Source of the DNA: Burkholderiales bacterium RIFCSPHIGHO2_12_FULL_63_20
GTDB taxonomy: Bacteria > Pseudomonadota > Gammaproteobacteria > Burkholderiales > Burkholderiaceae_C
Direction: 5' to 3'
Length of the DNA stretch: 64,000 bases
Assembly (NCBI GenBank): GCA_001770775.1
Contig: MESA01000038.1
Coordinates: 96,960 to 160,959 of the forward strand
Shown: in pieces, positions 1 to 9,762 of the stretch
How positions within the stretch are numbered: position 1 is the stretch's first letter
Layout: every line of letters starts with the position of its first letter
Made by a program: the position numbers and the translations under genes
The notes under the pieces: model-generated
Told to the model about the DNA's origin: nothing
Databases searched by the model: none
Seen by the model: the letters and a program-made list of their open reading frames with translations, nothing else

Positions 1-1
1 T

Positions 2-103
2 CTGGTGCTGTCGCCCGTGCCTGAGCCGTCGGCCTTTGCGCTGTTCCTGACAGGTCTGTTGGGCATGGGCCTGTTGGCGAGTTCGCGCCAACGTCAGGAC
101 TGA
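2..103 (+). CDS. PEP-CTERM sorting domain protein, C-terminal fragment (5' end outside window)
   Basis: Frame 2 reads LVLSPVPEPSAFALFLTGLLGMGLLASSRQRQD-stop: VPEP motif, hydrophobic stretch, basic end. Confidence 0.85.
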   Translation: MVLSPVPEPSAFALFLTGLLGMGLLASSRQRQD

Positions 104-119
104 ACAGCCCCACGTCGCC

Positions 120-773
120 ATGACCACAGCGATGAAGAAGGCCGACATCGAGCAGATGTTTGCCACCCTCCAGGCCGCCAACCCGCACCCGGAAACCGAG
201 CTGGAGTACAGCACTCCGTTCGAGCTGTTGACCGCCGTGCTGCTGTCGGCCCAGGCCACCGATGTGGGCGTCAACAAGGCCACGCGCAAGCTCTACCCGG
301 TGGCCAACACTCCGCAACAGATCCTCGACCTGGGGCTGGACGGCCTGTGCGAGTACATCAAGACCATCGGCCTGTACAAAAGCAAGGCCAAGCACCTGCT
401 GGAAACCTGCCGCATCCTGATCGAGCAGCACGGCGGCGAAGTGCCCCGCACGCGCGAGGCGCTGGAGGCCCTGCCGGGTGTGGGCCGCAAAACCGCCAAC
501 GTGGTGCTCAATGTGGCCTTTGGCGAGCCCACCATGGCGGTGGACACGCACATTTTTCGCCTGGGCAACCGCACGGGTCTGGCCCCCGGCAAGACGCCGC
601 TGGAAGTAGAGCAAAAGCTGCTCAAGCGCATCCCGGCCGAGTACCTGCAGCACGCCCACCACTGGCTGATCCTGCACGGACGCTATGTGTGCCAGGCGCG
701 CAAGCCGCGCTGCTGGGAATGCAGCGTGTCCACCTGGTGCAAGTTCAAGCCCAAGACCGCTGCGCCGTCCTGA
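120..773 (+). CDS. nth: Endonuclease III
   Basis: HhH motif LPGVGRKTANVVLNVAFG, VDTHIFRLGNRTG, and C-terminal Cys cluster CQARKPRCWECSVSTWC. Start may be 132. Confidence 0.96.
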   Translation: MTTAMKKADIEQMFATLQAANPHPETELEYSTPFELLTAVLLSAQATDVGVNKATRKLYPVANTPQQILDLGLDGLCEYIKTIGLYKSKAKHLLETCRILIEQHGGEVPRTREALEALPGVGRKTANVVLNVAFGEPTMAVDTHIFRLGNRTGLAPGKTPLEVEQKLLKRIPAEYLQHAHHWLILHGRYVCQARKPRCWECSVSTWCKFKPKTAAPS

Positions 774-791
774 ACGCGCCCGAGTTGAGCG

Positions 792-1709
792 TCACACGCT
801 CAGGCCTTCACGGATCGTCGGGTAGCGCAAGGCCACCCGCAGCTCGGTTTTGAGACGCTGGTTGTGCAGGCGGCGTGACTCGCCCATGAACGACAACTGC
901 ATGGGGCTGAGTTGCTGGGCCGCCTCGGCCCGCGACAAGCGAGGTGCGCGCGGCAGGCCAAAGTGGTCGGCCACCCAGTCGAAGTAATCGCCCATGCGCA
1001 GCTCGGTGTCGTCGCACACATGCACGACCCGCCCGGGCCGCCCGCGCCACAGCGCGGCCACGCAGGCGCGTGCCAGGTCGTCGGCGTGGATGTGGTTGGT
1101 GTAGACGTCGTCTTCGGGCCGCAGCAAGGGACTGCCGCGCCGCACCCGCTCGCGCGGATCACCGCCGTCGCGGTCGAGCGCGTAGATGCCCGGAATGCGC
1201 AGCAGGCTCACCCGCGTGCCCCAACGGGCCGACTGCTGTCGTCCCCACCAGCGCAGGCGCGCTTCGGCGTCAACCCGACGGCGCCCCCGGTCGGTGGCGG
1301 GCTGCACCGTGCGCGTTTCATCGAACCAGGCGCCACCCGCATCACCATAGACGCCGGAGGTGCTGCCGTACACCAGCGACTTCACACCGCCACGTCGCCC
1401 CAAGGCCTGCAGCAGGCGGGCCGTGCGCGGGTCCTGACTGCCCGTCGATGGCGGCGGCGCCAGGTGCAACACCCGCGTGGCCAGGCCGGCCAGACGCGCC
1501 AGCGTGCGAGCGTCATCCAGATTGCCCACCAGCGGCACCAAGCCTTGCGACCGCAGTGCGGCCACCCGCTCGGGTTGCGAGGTCAAAGCCAGCACCCGGC
1601 AACGAGGCCGTAGCATCTGAGCGGCACGCTGGCCCACATCCCCGCAGCCCACGATGAGCACACGGGTTTGACGAAATCGGGCTGGACGCGTGGGTTGAGG
1701 CTGGAACAT
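792..1709 (-). CDS. NAD(P)-dependent epimerase/dehydratase (SDR-like, YeeZ-like)
   Basis: N-terminal VLIVGCGDVGQRAAQML Rossmann motif; YGSTSGVYGDAGG. Confidence 0.85.
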   Translation of the reverse strand: MFQPQPTRPARFRQTRVLIVGCGDVGQRAAQMLRPRCRVLALTSQPERVAALRSQGLVPLVGNLDDARTLARLAGLATRVLHLAPPPSTGSQDPRTARLLQALGRRGGVKSLVYGSTSGVYGDAGGAWFDETRTVQPATDRGRRRVDAEARLRWWGRQQSARWGTRVSLLRIPGIYALDRDGGDPRERVRRGSPLLRPEDDVYTNHIHADDLARACVAALWRGRPGRVVHVCDDTELRMGDYFDWVADHFGLPRAPRLSRAEAAQQLSPMQLSFMGESRRLHNQRLKTELRVALRYPTIREGLSV

Positions 1710-1818
1710 GGCAGGTCTGAGCGAAAATCCAGCTTGAGATTCTGAGGCCTCGGGGCGGTTGCCCCGGTTTGTCGCGATGCGGCCTCAGCCGCCCTGTTGT
1801 CTTGAGTGTGAGTCCATC

Positions 1819-2862
1819 ATGAGTTTTTCCGTTGCCATCCAGCCCAGTGGCCGTCACTTCACCATGGAAGCCAACGAAACAGTGCTGGGTGCCGCCATCA
1901 GTGCCGGCATCGGCCTGCCCTACGGCTGCAAGGACGGCGCCTGTGGCTCGTGCAAGTGCAAGCTGGTGTCCGGCCAGGTCAGCCACGGCCCCCACCAGGA
2001 AAAGGCCTTGAGCGCCGCCGAAGCCGAAGCCGGCTACCTGCTGACCTGCTGCGCCAAGCCTGAGAGCGACCTCGTCATCGAGGCGCGTCAGGTGGTCGCC
2101 CTGGGTGACCACCCGCCCGTCAAGATGCCCACCCGCGTGACCCGCCTCACCCGCGTCGCGCCCGATGTGATGGTGCTGCGCCTGCAACTGCCTGCCAACA
2201 ACAGCTTCGGCTTCCGCGCCGGCCAGTACATCGAGTTCATCCTGAAAGATGGCCAACGCCGCAGCTACTCGATGGCGAACGCACCGCACGCCGTCAAGGA
2301 AGCGGGCCCCGAGGGCGTGGAGCTGCACATCCGCCACATGCCCGGCGGCCTGTTCACCGACCAGGTGTTCGGCACGCTGAAAGAGAAAGACATCCTGCGC
2401 GTGGAAGGGCCGTTTGGCACCTTCTTCCTGCGCGAGGACTCCGAGCGTCCCATCGTGCTGCTGGGCTCGGGCACCGGCTTTGCGCCGCTCAAAGCCATCA
2501 TCGAGCACATGCGCCACGCCGGCCTCACCCGCCCTACCACGCTGTACTGGGGCTGCCGCAGCAAGGCCGACCTGTACCTGCAAGACTGGGCGGCCCAGCA
2601 GGCCGCCGAGCTGCCCTGGCTCACCTATGTGCCCGTGCTGTCCGACGCCAAGCCCGAGGACGAGTGGACCGGCCGCACCGGCTTCGTCCACCAGGCCGTG
2701 CTGGCGGACCTGCCCGATCTGTCTGCCCACGAGGTGTACGCCTGTGGTGCCCCCATCATGGTGCAATCGGCTCGCCAGGACTTCGTCGCCTTGGCGGGCC
2801 TGCCCGACGAGTTCTTCTACGCCGACGCCTTCACCAGCGAAGCCGACAAACACGGCGCCTGA
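1819..2862 (+). CDS. CDP-6-deoxy-delta-3,4-glucoseen reductase-like 2Fe-2S ferredoxin/FAD/NAD oxidoreductase
   Basis: CKDGACGSCKCKL 2Fe-2S motif, RSYSMANAP FAD motif, GSGTGFAPLKAI NAD motif. Start moved to ATG 1819. Confidence 0.9.
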   Translation: MSFSVAIQPSGRHFTMEANETVLGAAISAGIGLPYGCKDGACGSCKCKLVSGQVSHGPHQEKALSAAEAEAGYLLTCCAKPESDLVIEARQVVALGDHPPVKMPTRVTRLTRVAPDVMVLRLQLPANNSFGFRAGQYIEFILKDGQRRSYSMANAPHAVKEAGPEGVELHIRHMPGGLFTDQVFGTLKEKDILRVEGPFGTFFLREDSERPIVLLGSGTGFAPLKAIIEHMRHAGLTRPTTLYWGCRSKADLYLQDWAAQQAAELPWLTYVPVLSDAKPEDEWTGRTGFVHQAVLADLPDLSAHEVYACGAPIMVQSARQDFVALAGLPDEFFYADAFTSEADKHGA

Positions 2863-2907
2863 GCGCTGCCGCGTTCGCCAGCCTTTTCAGCCCCTTCAGG
2901 AGTTTCC

Positions 2908-3327
2908 ATGTCCTACGACTCGAACAACATCTTCGCCAAGATCCTGCGTGGCGAGATTCCCTGCATCAAGCTGTACGAAGACGCCCACACGCTGGCCTTC
3001 ATGGACATCATGCCGCAGACCGATGGCCACGCACTGGTGATCCCCAAGGAGCCGGCGACGACCCTGTTCGAGCTGTCGGACGCGGCGGCTCAGGCCTGCA
3101 TGGCCACCGTGCGCAAGGTCGGCCATGCGCAGAAGAAGGGGCTGGGTGCCGAGGGCGTGGTGCTGATGCAGCTCAACGGCGAAGGGGCCGGCCAGACGGT
3201 GCCGCACTTCCACATCCACGTGATCCCAGGCTCGATTGCCGACCTGCGCAAGCCGCACGCCACGCACATGGCCGACCCGGCCCATCTGAAGACACTGGCC
3301 GACAAGATCGTGGCGGCGCTGGGCTGA
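2908..3327 (+). CDS. HIT family protein
   Basis: FAKILRGEIPCIKLYED and histidine triad HFHIHVIPG. Confidence 0.95.
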   Translation: MSYDSNNIFAKILRGEIPCIKLYEDAHTLAFMDIMPQTDGHALVIPKEPATTLFELSDAAAQACMATVRKVGHAQKKGLGAEGVVLMQLNGEGAGQTVPHFHIHVIPGSIADLRKPHATHMADPAHLKTLADKIVAALG

Positions 3328-3383
3328 GCTGCGGCGTCGCTTCGTCCCTGGGCCGGGATGTCGGACAGGGCGCCGCGCATGGA

Positions 3384-3830
3384 TCAGACCGGGATCTCGG
3401 CCTCGACCAGCAGGGCGAGCAAGGTCAGCGACTCCTGCCAACCGAGGTAGCAGGACTCGGGCGGGATCGCCTCGGGGATGCCCTCCTGCACGATGCTCAA
3501 CTCGGTGCCGCACGACACTTGCGTGAGGTTCACCGTCACCCGCATGGCCCCGGGCAGCCCGGCATCATCGAACGCGTCGGTGTGACAGATGCGGGTATGG
3601 GGCAACAGCTCCAGGTACTCGCCACCAAAGGAATGCGTCTGACCGCTGCCCAAGTGGGTGAAGGACATCCGAAAACGTCCACCCACCCGTGCGTCCAGCT
3701 CATGAACCTCGCCGGTGAAGCCGTGCGGCGGCAGCCACTTGACCATCGCCTTTGGATCCAGGAAGGCGCGGTAGACCCGCTCGGGCGGTGCGCGCAGCAC
3801 ACGGTGAAAGCGAACGGTATGGCCTGACAT
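3384..3830 (-). CDS. SRPBCC/AHSA1-like domain protein
   Basis: HRVLRAPPERVYRAFLDPKAMVKWLPP, typical AHSA1 N-terminus. Confidence 0.88.
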   Translation of the reverse strand: MSGHTVRFHRVLRAPPERVYRAFLDPKAMVKWLPPHGFTGEVHELDARVGGRFRMSFTHLGSGQTHSFGGEYLELLPHTRICHTDAFDDAGLPGAMRVTVNLTQVSCGTELSIVQEGIPEAIPPESCYLGWQESLTLLALLVEAEIPV

Positions 3831-3929
3831 GGCGGGTCCTTTCGGTGCCTCAGAAGGCATGGCGTCGCAGCCTACCCCGCCATCCAGACCGGGTCAAGAC
3901 GCAGCGCACTGCGCCTCCCCGTTGCCCCG

Positions 3930-4679
3930 TCAGCCGCCGAGGTAAGCCGCCTGCACCTGCGGATTGCCCAGCAGCTCCCGCGCCGGGCCGGACAACACGC
4001 ACTCACCCGAGTCGAGCACGTAGGCCCGGTCGGCCAGCTCCAACGCCCGATGGGCGTTCTGCTCGACCAGCAGCACGGTCACGCCCTGCTGCGACACGTC
4101 ACGCACCACCTCGAAAATGGTGTCCACCATGATGGGCGACAGGCCCATCGAGGGCTCGTCGAGCAACAGCAGCTTGGGGCGGGCCAACAGCGCGCGGCCC
4201 ATGGCCAGCATCTGCTGCTCGCCGCCCGACAGCGTGCCAGCGAGCTGCTTGTGGCGCTCTTTGAGGCGGGGAAAGCGCTGGTACACCGCCGCGATGTCGG
4301 CCTCGACCTCGCCGTCCTTGCGCAGGTAAGCGCCCATGCGCAGGTTCTCGTCGATCGTCATGCGCGCAAAGATGCCGCGCCCCTCGGGCACCATCACCAG
4401 GCCCTGGCTGACCAGATCCCAGGGGCCCTGACCGAGCAGGCTCTGGCCCTGGTAGCGCACCTCGCCCGACTGGGGCTTGAGCAGGCCACAGATGGCCTTG
4501 AGCGTGGTGGTCTTGCCTGCGCCATTGGCGCCGATCAGGCTGACCAGCTCGCCTGCGTGCAGCACCATGTCCAGGCGCTTGACGGCCTGGATGCCGCCAT
4601 AGGCCACGTGCAGATCGCGCACGGCCAGCAGGGGCTCACCGGCACTCGAAGAAACAGAAGCAGAAACAGACAGCGTCAT
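3930..4679 (-). CDS. livF: Branched-chain amino acid ABC transporter ATP-binding protein LivF
   Basis: Walker A GANGAGKTT, LSGGEQQMLAMGRAL; adjacent to livG, livM, livH. Confidence 0.93.
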   Translation of the reverse strand: MTLSVSASVSSSAGEPLLAVRDLHVAYGGIQAVKRLDMVLHAGELVSLIGANGAGKTTTLKAICGLLKPQSGEVRYQGQSLLGQGPWDLVSQGLVMVPEGRGIFARMTIDENLRMGAYLRKDGEVEADIAAVYQRFPRLKERHKQLAGTLSGGEQQMLAMGRALLARPKLLLLDEPSMGLSPIMVDTIFEVVRDVSQQGVTVLLVEQNAHRALELADRAYVLDSGECVLSGPARELLGNPQVQAAYLGG

Positions 4680-4689
4680 CGCAAGGCAC

Positions 4690-5466
4690 TCAAGCAGGCT
4701 GGTGGGACTGGCCCAGGTAGGCCGCGATCACGGCCGGATCGCGCTGCACATCGGCGGGCAGGCCATGGGCGATGCGCTGCCCCTGGTCCAGCACGGTCAC
4801 CTGGTCGCAAAGCCCCATGACCAGCTTCACATCGTGTTCGATCAAGAGCACCGCGCGCCCCTGGGCGCGGATACGCTCGATCAGCTCACGCAATTGCACC
4901 TTCTCGGTGGCATTCATGCCGGCCGCCGGCTCGTCCAGCGCCAGCAGCTTGGGTTCGGTGGCCAGGGCCCGTGCGATCTCCAGCCGACGCTGGTCGCCGT
5001 AGCTGAGCGTGCGCGCCGTCTGATGGTGCTTACCTGACAGGCCCACAAAGTCCAGCAAAGCCTGGGCATCGCGGGTGATCAGGGCCTCTTCGTGCACGAA
5101 GGCGCGTGTACGCAGCAGCGCCTGCCACCAGCCCACCTTCGTGCGCACATGGCGCCCCACCCGCACATTGTCCAGCGCCGACATGTCTGCAAACAGGCGG
5201 ATGTTCTGGAAGGTGCGCGCGATGCCCGCCTGGGCCACCTTGTGCACCTCGGTGGGTCGGTAGGCCCGCCCCGCCAGCGTGAAGCGGCCGCGGTCTGCTG
5301 GCACCAGGCCGGTGATCACATTGAAGAAGGTGGTCTTGCCCGCCCCGTTCGGGCCGATCAGGCCGTGGATCTGACCGGGCTGGATGGTGAGCTCGACCTC
5401 GCTGAGGGCCTGCAAACCGCCAAAGCGCTTGGACACGCCCGAGACTGTCAACAGTGGCGTGCTCAT
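4690..5466 (-). CDS. livG: Branched-chain amino acid ABC transporter ATP-binding protein LivG
   Basis: [49 protein letters not shown]. Confidence 0.94.
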   Translation of the reverse strand: MSTPLLTVSGVSKRFGGLQALSEVELTIQPGQIHGLIGPNGAGKTTFFNVITGLVPADRGRFTLAGRAYRPTEVHKVAQAGIARTFQNIRLFADMSALDNVRVGRHVRTKVGWWQALLRTRAFVHEEALITRDAQALLDFVGLSGKHHQTARTLSYGDQRRLEIARALATEPKLLALDEPAAGMNATEKVQLRELIERIRAQGRAVLLIEHDVKLVMGLCDQVTVLDQGQRIAHGLPADVQRDPAVIAAYLGQSHQPA

Positions 5467-6560
5467 GCGCGGCCTCCCTGGGTCTCATCGGGGATCAGGC
5501 GGTCTTCCGGGTTCGGTGAGGGCCACAGGCCCCGCGGCCGCGCCAGCATGATGCCGATCATGGCCAGCGCGATCAGCAACTGGCGCAAGATGGCCGCATC
5601 CAGGCGACCGCCGGTGAGGGCCTGCAAGGGGCCCGCCACATGGCGCAGCACCTCGGGCAGGGCCGCCAGCAAGAAAGCACCCAGGATCACGCCGGGGATG
5701 TGGCCCAGACCGCCCAGCACCACCATGGCCACCACCAGCACCGACTCCTGCAAGCTGAACGATTCGGGCGAGACGAAACCCTGGAAGCTGGCGAACAGCA
5801 CCCCGGCCACGCCGCCGAACGAAGCGCCCAGGCCAAAGGCCAGCAGCTTGAGGTTGCGCGTGTTCAGGCCCATGGCCTTGGCCGCGATCTCGTCTTCACG
5901 GATCGCCACCCAGGCGCGCCCCAGGCGCGAGTCGTGCAGGCGCAGGCTGATGACGACGGCGAACACCACCACCGCCAGGAACAGGTAGTAGTACAGCGTG
6001 ACCGAGTACAGCGTGAAACCACCTATGTGCAGCGATTCGCCCAGGTCGAGCGGCCCGATGTGGATCGACTCGATGCTGCTGATGCCCTTGGGGCCGTTGG
6101 TGATGTTGACCGGCGCGTCCAGGTTGTTCATGAACACGCGGATGATCTCGCCAAAGCCCAGGGTGACGATGGCCAGGTAATCGCCGCGCAGCTTGAGGGT
6201 GGGCGCGCCCAGCAGCACCCCCATCATCGCCGCCACGCCCGCCCCCAGCGGGATCGCGGCCCAGATGGGCAGGTGAAGGCCATTGGGGAACATGGCCGCC
6301 ACGGCGGGCAGGTTCTCGACCAGGTGCGGCGAAGCCAGCAGGGCAAACAGGTAGGCCCCCACCGCATAAAACGCGATGTAGCCCAGGTCGAGCAGGCCGG
6401 CAAAGCCCACCACGATGTTCAAGCCCAGCGCCAGCAGGATGTAGAGCAAGGCGGTGTCGATGATGCGCACCCAGGCCTCACCCACCCCTTGCAAAGCCAA
6501 GGGCAAGATGGCCAGGGCCACGGCGCTGATCAGGAAGACGTGCAGACGGTTCTTCAACAT
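5463..6560 (-). CDS. livM: Branched-chain amino acid ABC transporter permease LivM
   Basis: LNIVVGFAGLLDLGYIAFYAVGAYLFALL; ATG at 6560 chosen over the upstream ORF extension. Confidence 0.93.
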   Translation of the reverse strand: MLKNRLHVFLISAVALAILPLALQGVGEAWVRIIDTALLYILLALGLNIVVGFAGLLDLGYIAFYAVGAYLFALLASPHLVENLPAVAAMFPNGLHLPIWAAIPLGAGVAAMMGVLLGAPTLKLRGDYLAIVTLGFGEIIRVFMNNLDAPVNITNGPKGISSIESIHIGPLDLGESLHIGGFTLYSVTLYYYLFLAVVVFAVVISLRLHDSRLGRAWVAIREDEIAAKAMGLNTRNLKLLAFGLGASFGGVAGVLFASFQGFVSPESFSLQESVLVVAMVVLGGLGHIPGVILGAFLLAALPEVLRHVAGPLQALTGGRLDAAILRQLLIALAMIGIMLARPRGLWPSPNPEDRLIPDETQGGRA

Positions 6561-6571
6561 GACTCGCCCCT

Positions 6572-7495
6572 TCACGCCCGGTCGGCCACACGTTCGCCCA
6601 GCAGGCCGCGCGGTCGCAAGGTCAGCACCAGGATCAGCACCGTGAACGCAAAGATGTCCTGGTAGTGGCTGCCCAGCACGTCGCCGGTCAGCTCGCCGAT
6701 GTAGCCTGCGCCCATCGCCTCGATGACGCCCAGCAGCACGCCGCCCACCATCGCGCCGCCCAGGTTGCCGATACCGCCGAACACGGCTGCGGTGAAGGCC
6801 TTGAGTCCCGGCAGGAAACCCATGGTGTGCTGCACCGAGCCATAGTTCGCGGCCCACATCACACCCGCCAGCGCCGCCAGCGCCGCGCCAATGATGAAGG
6901 TGGCCGAAATCACCTTGTCCGGTTGCACGCCCATCAACTGCGCCACACGCGGGTTCTCGGCGGTGGCGCGCATGGCGCGACCCAGCTTGGTGCCGTGGAT
7001 CAGCGCCAGCAGCCCCGCCATCGTCAGCGCCGTCACCACCAGGATCAGGATCTGCACCAGGTTGATGGTGGCGCCCATGAACTCATAGGGCTCGTCGTTG
7101 AGCAGGATGGGGTAAGGCTTGTAGTCCGGCTTCCACAGGATCATGGCCAGGGTCTGGAGCAGCAGCGACATGCCCATGGCCGTGATCAGCGGCGCCAGCC
7201 GGGGCGCGTTGCGCAGCGGTCGGTAGGCCAGTTTCTCAATGGCGTAGTTCAAGGCCATGCACACGGCCATGGCCGCCAGCAGCGACAAGGTCAGCAGCAC
7301 CCAGCCCGGCCAGCCGGTGTCGCCCAGCAGGGTCACGACCGTCCAGCTCACCAGCGCCCCCACCATCAGCACCTCGCCATGGGCGAAGTTGATGAGGTTC
7401 ACGATGCCGTACACCATGGTGTAGCCCAGGGCCACGAGCGCATACATGCTGCCCAGCACCAGGCCATTGATCAGTTGTTGAATGAAGATGTCCAC
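6572..7495 (-). CDS. livH: Branched-chain amino acid ABC transporter permease LivH
   Basis: IFIQQLINGLVLGSMYALVALGYTMVYGIVNLINFAHGEV; GTG start at 7495 gives the family-typical N-terminus. Confidence 0.93.
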   Translation of the reverse strand: MDIFIQQLINGLVLGSMYALVALGYTMVYGIVNLINFAHGEVLMVGALVSWTVVTLLGDTGWPGWVLLTLSLLAAMAVCMALNYAIEKLAYRPLRNAPRLAPLITAMGMSLLLQTLAMILWKPDYKPYPILLNDEPYEFMGATINLVQILILVVTALTMAGLLALIHGTKLGRAMRATAENPRVAQLMGVQPDKVISATFIIGAALAALAGVMWAANYGSVQHTMGFLPGLKAFTAAVFGGIGNLGGAMVGGVLLGVIEAMGAGYIGELTGDVLGSHYQDIFAFTVLILVLTLRPRGLLGERVADRA

Positions 7496-7511
7496 GATGG
7501 GCGAGGCATGC

Positions 7512-7549
7512 AAAAAGCCCGCCAGGCAGGTCGCAACCAGCAGGCGGGC
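7512..7549 (-). terminator. Intrinsic terminator-like hairpin just upstream of livH
   Basis: Minus strand GCCCGCC-[19 nt]-GGCGGGC-TTTTT; the T-run ends about 17 nt before the GTG start. Confidence 0.7.
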
Positions 7550-7630
7550 AGTACAGGAATCAAACGGCTGGGATTATCGGCCATTCACAGGGTGACGCGC
7601 CCCGGTGATCACCCTTCATCGAAGGGTGGG

Positions 7631-9106
7631 TCAGAACGGCAGGCGGTACTTCAACATCCCCAGGAACTGAGACACCATGCGACGCTTGAGGCCGGTGTAG
7701 GGGGGGTAGAACAGCATCTTGGCCGCGTTGATCGAACCGCCCTTGAGCACCCCACGCTCGTGCGAGAAGGTCTTGAAGCCGTACTCGCCGTGGGCGTTGC
7801 CAATGCCCGAGTTGTTGACGCCGCCGAACGGCAGGTTGCCCTGCGCGTAATGCAGCACCACCTGGTTGATGGCCACGCCGCCCGAGCTGGTCTGGGCCAG
7901 GATGCGGCGCGTGCGCACCTTGTCCTGGCTGAACACGTACAGCGCCAGCGGCTTGGGGCCGTCGTTGATCTGGCGCACCACCTCATCCACATTGCGGAAG
8001 GTCAACACCGGCAGCACCGGCCCGAAAATCTCTTCCCTCATGATGGCCGCATCGGGCGGCACCTGGTCCAGCAGGGTCGGGGCGATGTAGCAGCCCGCCA
8101 CATCCACCTCACCGCCGGTCAGGGCCTTGGCGCCCTTGGACAGCGCGTCTTGCAGCAGGTTGGCAATGCGCTGGGTGTGGCGCTGGTTGATCACGCCGGT
8201 CAGGTCGCGGTTGACGCGTTGCGCCTCCGGCGTGGCGCCGTAGCGATCGGCCAGCACCTTGCGGCACTCGGCCACAAAGCGCTCCTTGACGGTTTCGTGC
8301 ACGTACACGTGGTCCGGGGCCACACAGATCTGACCGCAGTTGGTCAGCTTGCCCCACAGCATCACCTCGGCGGCCTGGCGCAGGTTGGCCGTCTCGTCCA
8401 CGATCACCGGCGACTTGCCCCCCAGCTCCAGCGTGACGCTGGTGAGGTGCTTGGCCGCGGCCGTCATCACCACCTTGCCGACGCCAGGCGAGCCGGTGAA
8501 GAAGATGTGGTCAAACGGCAGTTCCAGCAAGGCGGTGGACGTGGGCAAGCTGCCTTCGAACAGCGCCACCTCGCTGGTGGGGAAGGTGTCAGCGATCACC
8601 TCGGCCATCACGGCGCTGACCGAGGGGGTCATCTCCGAGGGCTTGAGGATGACGGTGTTGCCCGCGGCCAGGGCCGAGACCAGGGGGCCAAAGCACAGGT
8701 TGAGCGGGAAGTTCCAGGGCGCGACGACCAGGCAACGGCCACGCGGCTGGTACTCGATCCAGCTTTCGGTGAACAGCGTGCCGATGGTGGGGCGCACCCG
8801 CTTGGGCTGGGCCCATTTTTTCAGCGAACCGATGGTGTGGCGGATCTCTTCGAGCACCGGCATGAACTCGGTGCCGTCCACCTCGATGGCGGACTTGCGG
8901 TAGTCCTTTTCGAACGCGGTATAGAAATCGGCACGGCGGGCCAGCATGGCATCGCGCAGTTTCTTGAGGCGCGCAATGCGTTCGGCAACCGTCGACTCGC
9001 GCCAGGCCAACGAGGTGGCCAATTGCGCGTCGAAGACCCGACGGATGTCAGCGGGATCTGATTCCCCGGTCTGGGGATCGACAAGGTGCATCGCGGGTCG
9101 GGTCAT
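7631..9106 (-). CDS. Aldehyde dehydrogenase family protein (coniferyl-aldehyde dehydrogenase-like)
   Basis: APWNFPLNLCFGPLVSALAAGNTVILKPSE, TLELGGKSPVIV, GQICVAPDHVYV. Confidence 0.92.
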   Translation of the reverse strand: MTRPAMHLVDPQTGESDPADIRRVFDAQLATSLAWRESTVAERIARLKKLRDAMLARRADFYTAFEKDYRKSAIEVDGTEFMPVLEEIRHTIGSLKKWAQPKRVRPTIGTLFTESWIEYQPRGRCLVVAPWNFPLNLCFGPLVSALAAGNTVILKPSEMTPSVSAVMAEVIADTFPTSEVALFEGSLPTSTALLELPFDHIFFTGSPGVGKVVMTAAAKHLTSVTLELGGKSPVIVDETANLRQAAEVMLWGKLTNCGQICVAPDHVYVHETVKERFVAECRKVLADRYGATPEAQRVNRDLTGVINQRHTQRIANLLQDALSKGAKALTGGEVDVAGCYIAPTLLDQVPPDAAIMREEIFGPVLPVLTFRNVDEVVRQINDGPKPLALYVFSQDKVRTRRILAQTSSGGVAINQVVLHYAQGNLPFGGVNNSGIGNAHGEYGFKTFSHERGVLKGGSINAAKMLFYPPYTGLKRRMVSQFLGMLKYRLPF

Positions 9107-9179
9107 GGGGTCTCCAGATTCGAGCAAAAATTCGCTGAGGCCAGGCCTGTGTGTCAGACCTGCGTGTCAGATCGGTGGG

Positions 9180-9686
9180 TCAGGCCTTCTTGGCCTTCTT
9201 GGCAGCAACTTTCTTCGCAGCCGCTTTCTTGGCAGCGACGGGCGGAGTGGCCACCGTCGTCTTGGCTGAGGCCTTTTTAGCCGGCGCCTTGGGCGCTGCA
9301 GCTGGCTTCACGGCCTTCACCTGCTTGGCCACGGCCGTCTTGACGGCGGCGGGCTTCGTGACAGCTGGCTTGGCCGCAGCCGTCTTCTTGGCTGCGGGTG
9401 CGCGCACGCCCTCGGCGCTGAGGCCAGCGCGAATCAGGCGCTCGGTCAGGGCGTTCAGGTCACCGCCCTCCTGCTCGGCCATGGCGCGCATGCGCTGCAC
9501 CAGCTCATCCTTGAGCTTGCACGCAAACGGCACCAATCCGGCCGCATGATCGAGGCGACGTTGCTCGCGGCGATCGGGCACAGCGGTCGACACCACCCCA
9601 AAACGGGCCGGCACCGGCGCCTTCTGCAGGGTCTCGCGCAGCTTGATGGCTTTGCTTTTTTCGATGTCGGTTTTCTTCATGCTCAT
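9180..9686 (-). CDS. Conserved-type hypothetical protein with Ala/Lys-rich, histone H1-like C-terminal tail
   Basis: Ordered N-terminal half, then AAKKTAAAKPAVTKPAAVKT...KKAAAKKVAAKKAKKA. Confidence 0.8.
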   Translation of the reverse strand: MSMKKTDIEKSKAIKLRETLQKAPVPARFGVVSTAVPDRREQRRLDHAAGLVPFACKLKDELVQRMRAMAEQEGGDLNALTERLIRAGLSAEGVRAPAAKKTAAAKPAVTKPAAVKTAVAKQVKAVKPAAAPKAPAKKASAKTTVATPPVAAKKAAAKKVAAKKAKKA

Positions 9687-9762
9687 GGCGGGGCGGTCCA
9701 CTCAAGGGACAAAATAGAGGGTCAGGCACGCGGATCGCACCGTATCTGAAAACAGCGCGAGC

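Noticed and set aside
1513-2853. 446-aa minus-strand ORF opposite the ferredoxin reductase gene
   Set aside because: Antisense shadow; Gly/Ala/His-rich.
6665-9061. 798-aa + strand ORF opposite livH and aldehyde dehydrogenase
   Set aside because: His/Gln/Gly/Arg-rich low-complexity product running antisense to two clear enzyme families; a GC-rich shadow ORF.
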